A stretch of DNA of 64,000 bases from Rosa chinensis (Eukaryota > Streptophyta > Magnoliopsida > Rosales > Rosaceae). Each line of letters starts with the position of its first letter. Within the stretch, counting starts at the first letter, position 1. The DNA lies in contig NW_020126816.1 of the NCBI RefSeq assembly GCF_002994745.2, positions 186,001-250,000 on the forward strand, read 5' to 3'. Shown here piece after piece: positions 57,950 to 64,000 of this stretch. The notes under the pieces are model-generated. The model searched no databases. It was not told the origin of the DNA and saw only the letters and a program-made list of their open reading frames with translations. The position numbers and the translations under genes were made by a program.

Positions 57950-58030
57950 GCAGCGCTTGAATTTAACGTTTTTCAGCCAGACGGTACCTCCATTAAATAA
58001 AGTTAGTGACTATAATTAACAAAGAAATAC

Positions 58031-58039
<9 letters not shown>

Positions 58040-58067
<28 letters not shown>
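58040..58067. repeat. (TA)n microsatellite
   Basis: Fourteen TA/AT units, one unit longer than the copy at 52921. Confidence 0.9.
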
Positions 58068-58070
<3 letters not shown>

Positions 58071-59010
58071 AAGTATAACAAGTTAGTGAATTACAAACTA
58101 CATGTAATATTAACAAGTTAAGTACACAAGTTAACAAGTCAGTACATAAGACACAAGTTAAGTACACAAGTGAGTAAAAAAAAAAAAAAAACACGAAAAA
58201 TATTTACACAAGTGTTTTTTTTTTTTTTTTTTTTTCTTTTCTTTCTTTGTACGAAAATACTTACAAATATTTACATTCTTTCCTTTCCTTTACAATTATT
58301 TTCAACACTTAGGTACGGGAACAGGGAGTCTCGATGTGCAATGGGACTGAAACAGCTACCCTTTTCAAGACTATGTTTAATCCAATATACCTTAGTGAAT
58401 CACAATATTTTCATTTGTTATATATATCATTGATATCAAATTAAATTCCAAGCGGTAAATCAAGAGGACGTGCGGCCCAAGTATAGTCGTCTAGACACCA
58501 AGTCTCTCCTACATCCTTTGGGCAACCTTACTGAAATGGCCAGGTAGGGGAGGGCGACCACGAGAGGTAGAATCCATTTTGGCATGAGCTACTCCCACAT
58601 TGTGGTTTAGGCCCATTTGTAAGCACTTCTGGATTCAAGAACCTGTCATGAGCGTTGTCCCCTTCCTAGACACCATCCCACATAGGCTATACTTACTTGG
58701 ATGAAAAAGATCCTAAGTGTGAAGACAGTTCAATGAATGTTAATAAAGGCCGCCCTCAACCTTAAGGGACCTGGACTAGGTACCAATAAGGGGTTTAGGC
58801 CAATATTAATAAACACGACTTCACCTATTCCTTCTTTAATTTACAACTCACAATTAAAATTCGTATTCAATAATATAAATAACAACCTAAGTAATTAATT
58901 AACTAATTAACTAACAAATTAAGAACAATTAACATGTAAATTTTTTTTTTCTTTTCGAACACAACATATAAACAAAACAAATATTCACAATATGACAAAT
59001 GATTTTTCAA

Positions 59011-59028
59011 TCCCCGGCAACGGCGCCA
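59011..59028 (-). other. E7 primer-binding site, right copy
   Basis: Consensus tRNA-Asp PBS, 5 bp from the 5' LTR. Confidence 0.92.
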
Positions 59029-59033
59029 AAAAT

Positions 59034-61062
59034 TGATGCGCTCAAAGCAAGCGCATAATTTAACCCTAAAAATATCGTTAGTAGTATAAGCAAATAGGGA
59101 TCGTTCTATTCCGGGGATTGAGGGTACACCTGTCATTGTCAAACAATTAAACAATTAAAATTAAAACAAAGTATAATATTCACAAAGATATTCACAACTA
59201 TAAACATTTTACACGAAAAGGGGGGATTTTGTTTTTGGTTTTTTTCGAAAATAAAACTAAGTTAACAAAACAATTAAAATGCAAAAACATAAACATACGA
59301 ATGGAATGAGAGAGCAAAGATCAAAATCGAAACATATGATTAAAATTGATTCAAACCCTAATATTGTTCATCTAAGTCATGAGAAAGGAGTTGATCATGT
59401 GAAACATTCGAAAGCAAATGAATTCCCATTTTTTACTTTTCAATGCTAATTAACCTAAGCGAAAGCACCTAGATTAATCCTATCAAACATGCAATCAAAC
59501 CCTAGAAAGCTAGTCAATCATGTCATGTTTAACGCATTACACATAGAGAAAGGCTATCAACTCAAGTGTACAACTTAGTATGGAAAAGTCCACCTAATTG
59601 CAATCATCGTTAATTAAATTCGATCTTTGTACAAAACCTTTACTACTTTGATTCAAGTTTACACAAAACGAAAAGTCGATTTCATGTTCTTAAACCTAGC
59701 ACCAATTATATCAAAACCCTAAGTGTTTGCAACCACATAAGATTAAAATACAAAAGTTATCTATAACGCAAATTTAATTAAACAAACCCACATAAGCAAC
59801 TCTCGAATCACAATAATATGAATCTGAAAATTCTCAATTAATCATAAAAATTCCAGAAATTAATATTTGTTCAAACACATATGTCAACTAGTTCATAACC
59901 AACGAAATTCAAAGCAAAGGTTACAAAGGAGAATCGGATTACACCGTGAGATGGAGATGGTGATGAACGATTGATGTGGTGGTCTCTTGAATCTCGAAAG
60001 CAAGCTTCAAGGTTGGAGATGGATGATGGATGCTCACGGCTATGCTTCTTCTCCCTTGGCCTTGCTTGAACTCGTGGAGATGACTAGAGGATGGAGAAAC
60101 TCACGGCTATGCTAAGAAAATTTTCTGATTTTTTTCTAAAGTGTAAATTGTATGGGGGAGAGGAACCCTTGACGTTGAGAAAGGGGGAGTTTTATATAGG
60201 AGCATGACTAGGGTTCACAAAGCAATCAGAATTTTCCACATAGCTTCAACCAATGATAATTCGCCAAGTAAGCTTGTGATGTGGTCCAACCAATCATAGA
60301 ATGCCAAGTAAGCCTTGTGATGTGTTCCAACCAATCATAATTCTCTAAAATACCTCCCTAATATTTAATTGCCAAATTTCCTTGAAATTATTCTGATTTT
60401 CTTCATGAATTTCGGCCAACATTCCTTTAGGGAATTTAGGGATGAATCTAGACGCCTTTTTAGCTTTTCCTTGGTGCACACATATTTTCCTTCCATAAAT
60501 ATCTCCCTTGAATCTCTCTTGGCGTCATCTCCTTGATTATTTCTTATTTTCATGTTGGCAATCACACCAATTTACTCCTCCAACAATATTTCTTTCCATA
60601 AAAATCTCCCAAGAAAATCTCCTTTGATTTATTCCACGTGAAATTCTCAATCAATCACCTTAATTCCCACGTTGTCACCTTGTTTTTCCTTAAGTATTAC
60701 ACGGCAAATTTAATCCCCAAGGAAAATATATTTTCCTTTTTTTAAAAAAACTCTTCCTTGATTCTCTCCTTGCCATGTCATCTTCATGAAGCTTCTCGTT
60801 CCATTTATGAACTCAATTCAGCTTATTTATTCCAAAAACCTGAAAATAGAAGCTTTCTAAAATAAGAAATGGAAACTTTCTTAAACTAAAATGGAAACTT
60901 TCTAAAAATGGAAAATAGAAACTACAAAACGGAAACTTTCTACAATTAGGAACTTTCTCATTCGAAGAATCGAAACTTTCCTAAACAGAGTTTTATTAAG
61001 GAAATAACGCAGAAAATATAGGGAAATAACAGTTAAAACGTCGCATTAAAATGCTCCTATCA
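59034..61062 (-). repeat. E7 5' LTR
   Basis: 2029 bp, with the same U5 end as the middle LTR. It is followed by the TSD GGAGC. Confidence 0.95.
60192..60199 (-). promoter_or_regulatory. TATA box of E7 5' LTR
   Basis: CTATATAA in element sense. Confidence 0.65.
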
Positions 61063-62239
61063 GGAGCCCTTGACGTTGAGAAAAGGGGAGAATATATAGG
61101 GGACGGCCTCCTTGCTCTCCAAGCCGTGTAAAACTCATGGAATTAATCTGAAAATTCCACATAATTTCCTCCAATAATATCTTGCCAAATCAGCCCTATG
61201 AGGTGGTTCAACCAATCACAAAATTCCATTTAATTCCCTAATAATCTTGGCCGAAATTCCCTTGATAATATTCTGATTTTATACTTTAAATTCGGCCAAA
61301 ATTCCTTTAGGGAATATAGGAATGTATCTAGACTTCTTTTGAGCTTTTCTTGGTCTCCACCTTTTTCTCTTTCCTTTTATTTCTCCCTTGAATTTCTCTT
61401 GGCGTCAATCACCCTAGGGTTTCTTGATTTTCACGTTGATTACCTCTTTATCTCTCTCCCTTTGCACGGCAAACACATAAAATTACTCCTCCAAGAATAT
61501 TTTCTTTCCATAAAAATAGCCCTAGAAAATCTCCACCGAAATCTTCTTTTAATTTCTGATTTTCACGCCAACTTCCTTGTTTATCTCTTAGGATTTTACG
61601 GCAACAACTCCCTAGGGTTTACTCTTTGCGTCACAAACCCTAATTCCATGGGCTTTTATGGGCCTTTAATCCAATTGCCGAAAATCCACTTCATTCTTGA
61701 GAGTTTTTGGGCCTCCATGCGCCACCTTTATGCCATGTCATCATCTAGAGTCTTCAAGAAGCTTCTCTCATGCCCTGTCACTTCATTAATTCGATCTCCA
61801 TTCTTGGTTGGCTTAAGAGTCTTGTTTTAGCAAGCTTTCCTTTTCTGGACAGGGTTTCCTAGTTGGACCAGGAAAGCTTCATTTCTTCATTTCTGCTCAT
61901 TTGTGCTTCCCTTTGTACTTCATCTTGTCTCCCTCCAACGTTGGCTAGCTTCTCTCTCCATTTGTGAGTTCATTTCTACTTTTTAGCTCGGAAGTCCTGA
62001 AAATAGAAACTAATAAGAAAAATAGAAACTTTCCTAAAATGAAAAATGGCAACTTTCCTAAACTGAAAATGGAAACTTCCTAAAAATGAAAAATAGAAAC
62101 TACAAAATAGAAACTTTCTACAAATAGGAACTTTCCCAATCAAAGAATGAAAACTTTCCTAAACAGGGTTTTACTAAGGAAATAACGCAAGAAATGTAGG
62201 AAAAAGCAAGTAAAACGTCGCATTAAAATGCTCCTATCA
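61063..62239 (-). repeat. E6 5' LTR, right fragment
   Basis: Resumes with GGAGCCCTTGACG and ends CTCCTATCA. It matches 32836-34012 with one noticed difference (G near 61630 versus A near 33400). Confidence 0.92.
61091..61099 (-). promoter_or_regulatory. TATA box of E6 5' LTR
   Basis: CTATATATT in element sense. E7 lies just downstream, so E6 transcripts would run into E7. Confidence 0.6.
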
Positions 62240-64000
62240 AAAGGGGGGATTTTGGTTTTTGGTTTTCTAGTTCGAAAATAAAATCTAAGTAAAGAATAAT
62301 TAAAATGCAAAAAAACATAAAAAATACAAATGGGATGTGAGAACAAAGATCAAAGTCGAAACTCATGATTAAAATTGATTCAAGTTCATCATTGTTCATC
62401 ATAGTCATGCAAGAGGAGTTGATCATGTGAAACGTTCAAAAGCAAACAATTTCCCATATTTTACTTTCAATGCTAATTAACCTAAGCGAAAGCACCTAGA
62501 TTAATTCTATCAAACATGCAATCAAACCCTAGAAAGCTAGTCAATCATGTCATGTTTAATGCATTAAGCACCTAGAAAGGCTATCAACTCAAATGTGCAA
62601 CTTAGTATGAAAAAGTCCACCTAATTGCAATCTTCTTTGATTAAACTCGGTTTTTGTACAAAACCTTTACTACTTATCGATTCAAGAACACAAAACCAAA
62701 AAGTTGATCCATGTTCTCGAATTCGTAGCAACATTCACATAAAAACCCTAAATGTTTCGAACCATTCAAGATTATCATACAAAAGATTTCTATCATGCAA
62801 ATTTAATCAAACACTCACACAAAAGCAACCATAAATCGCAATATATGAATCTGAAAATTAACAATTAATCATAAAATTTCAGAAAACAATACTTGTTCAA
62901 ACAATTGTGTCAACTAAGGCATAACCAACGAAAATTACAAAGCAAAGGTTACAAGGAGAATCGGATTACACCGTGATGAAGATGAGATGAATGAAGTGAT
63001 GAATGGACTCTTGAATTTCGAAAGCAATCTCCAAGGGTGGTGATGGATGGTGTGCACGGCTTGTCTTCTTCTTCCTTGGCCTTGCTTGAACTTCGTGGTT
63101 GCCCTAGAGGATGGAGATGAACACGGCTAGGCTAGGGAGAGTTTCTGATTTTTTTCTCAAAGTGTAAATGCAAAAAGTGTGGAACTCCTTGACGTTGAGA
63201 GAAGAGAGGAATATATAGGGGACGGCCCCTAGGTCTCCATGCCGTCAAAAACCCTAGAAAAGCTCACGGCTATTGCTTGCTTTGTCCACATATTTTCCTC
63301 CAATGAATTCTTGCCACATAAGCCCTATGAAGTGGTGCAACCAATCACAAAATTCCAATATTAATTCCCTAAATAATTCTTGCCGTAATATGTAGATAAT
63401 TTCTGATTTTATACACCAATTTCGGCAACAATATATTTAGAGAATAAAGGGGGATGAACCTAGACTCCTTTGAGAGCTTTTTTGTGTTCAACACATATTC
63501 TCTTTCCTTTAAAAGCTCCCTAAGAAATCTCCACGAAATCTCTTTATTTTTCTGATTTTTCCTCACGGCAAAAACCCTAATTTCTCTCTTCATTATCTCT
63601 TGGCCGAATTCCCTAGGGTTTGCACGGCATTCCCTTGTTTTCCTCTTGGCTTGGACGGCTAGGAGTCTTCTAGGGTTTATCTCTTGATTTATTTCCATAA
63701 AAATAGCCCTAGAAAATCTCCCTAGAAAATCTCCTTTTAATTTCTGATTTTCCACGTCACCTCCTTGTTTCTCTCTTGCAAATTCACGGCAAAACATCTT
63801 TAGGGCTAGGGTTTGCGTCACAAACCCTAGTTCCATGGGCTCTTGTGGGCTTTTATCCAATTAGCCGAAAATCCAACAAGTCTTGAGAGTTTTTGGGCCT
63901 CCATGCGTCACCTCTATGCCATGTCATCATCTAGAGTCTTCAAGAAGCTTCTCTCATGCCATGTCACTTCATTAATTCGATCTCCATTCATGGTTGGCTC
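62240..64000 (-). repeat. L5: type C LTR, right fragment
   Basis: Resumes with the duplicated AAAGG and continues to the window edge, closely matching 16670-18022 joined to 27976-28388. It contains the uninterrupted E3 target (TTCATTATCTCTTGG near 63588-63602). The end lies outside the window. Confidence 0.9.
63210..63218 (-). promoter_or_regulatory. TATA box of L5
   Basis: CTATATATT in element sense, next to GGCCGTCCC. Confidence 0.6.

Larger units (their letters stand above)
55977..59033 (-). other. E7 internal region, right copy
   Basis: 3057 bp and noncoding, near-identical to 50858-53944, with the same features in the same order. At about 58855-58870 it keeps the ordinary AAAATTCGTATTCAATAA sequence that the left copy has replaced. 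Confidence 0.88.
38885..61062 (-). mobile_element. E7: tandem element with three LTRs and two internal regions
   Basis: LTRs lie at 38885-40497 plus 50435-50857 (2031 bp after removing the E8 duplication), 53945-55976 (2032 bp) and 59034-61062 (2029 bp). Internal regions lie at 50858-53944 and 55977-59033. The outer TSD is GGAGC at 38880-38884 and 61063-61067. Each internal region has its own PBS and PPT, and neither encodes gag or pol. One target duplication around the whole shows that this was one insertion that later became tandem, most simply by unequal LTR-LTR recombination. E8 is nested in its 3' LTR. Confidence 0.93.
31724..62239 (-). mobile_element. E6: non-autonomous element with chimeric LTRs
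   Basis: A minus-strand element with 3' LTR 31724-34012 (2289 bp), internal region 34013-37768 and 5' LTR 37769-38884 plus 61063-62239 (2288 bp). TSD is AAAGG at 31719-31723 and 62240-62244. E7 and E8 are nested in its 5' LTR. Without them it is about 8.3 kb. There is no gag or pol. The LTR is E1/E7-like in R-U5 and E3/E8-like in U3. Few substitutions separate the two LTRs apart from a cluster at the U5 end. Confidence 0.94.

Noticed and set aside
38885..61062. Two independent neighbouring insertions instead of one tandem E7
   Set aside because: The middle LTR has no TSD on either side; PBS and PPT abut it directly, and only the outer ends carry GGAGC.
63369..63860. 163-residue minus-strand ORF in L5
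   Set aside because: In the related LTR C the same sequence is split by E3, and the translation is Lys/Arg/Glu-rich from A-rich DNA with no known domain; it is LTR sequence.

Overview
This window is plant nuclear DNA, most likely from an angiosperm, and as far as I can see it consists entirely of nested Ty3/gypsy-type LTR retrotransposons. I found no host gene, structural RNA gene or prokaryotic feature. The evidence for a plant is a primer-binding site (PBS) that matches the 3' end of plant cytosolic tRNA-Asp(GTC), a Retrotrans_gag protein with a CCHC knuckle of the Athila/Tat type, roughly 2 kb LTRs with TG...CA ends, 5-bp target-site duplications (TSDs) and high AT content. I cannot name the species.

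Layout, outermost to innermost. E0 (minus strand) starts beyond the left edge and ends at 28811. It carries a gag remnant (8202-8270), a leader (8271-9601 and 16075-16487) and a 5' LTR (16488-18022 and 27976-28811). Three insertions interrupt it. The first is a plus-strand LTR called A' (1-768 and 7632-8201), itself split by E1 (769-7631, TSD GTTTG). The second is plus-strand element A (9602-16074, TSD CCCAT). The third is E3 (18023-27975, TSD ATTAT), which carries gag but no pol. A plus-strand LTR fragment (28812-29235) is the older DNA that E0 landed in.

The right half is a deeper stack, all on the minus strand. LTR L4 (29236-31534) is interrupted by LTR L5 (31535-31723 and 62240-64000). 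L5 is split by E6 (31724-62239, TSD AAAGG). The 5' LTR of E6 is split by E7 (38885-61062, TSD GGAGC), a tandem element with three LTRs and two internal regions. The 3' LTR of E7 is split by E8 (40498-50434, TSD GAAAT), a second near-identical gag-only element. Every interrupted reading resumes in register, and for most insertions a related copy in the window shows the uninterrupted site.

How the parts work together: only E3 and E8 encode a protein, the same 521-residue Gag. E1, A, E6 and E7 have no credible ORF but keep LTR promoters, PBS, polypurine tract (PPT) and several conserved noncoding blocks. The set looks like a non-autonomous community that depends on an autonomous relative outside the window for protease, reverse transcriptase, RNase H and integrase.

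The most notable signals are: a 59-nt antisense copy of tRNA-Asp replacing the ordinary PBS-downstream sequence in element A; an 11-nt R/U5 segment complementary to the PBS region in the minus-strand family; leader hairpins whose stems covary between copies; a chimeric LTR in E6 that switches parent type near the inferred transcription start; and LTR pairs that differ mainly in the last dozen U5 bases.
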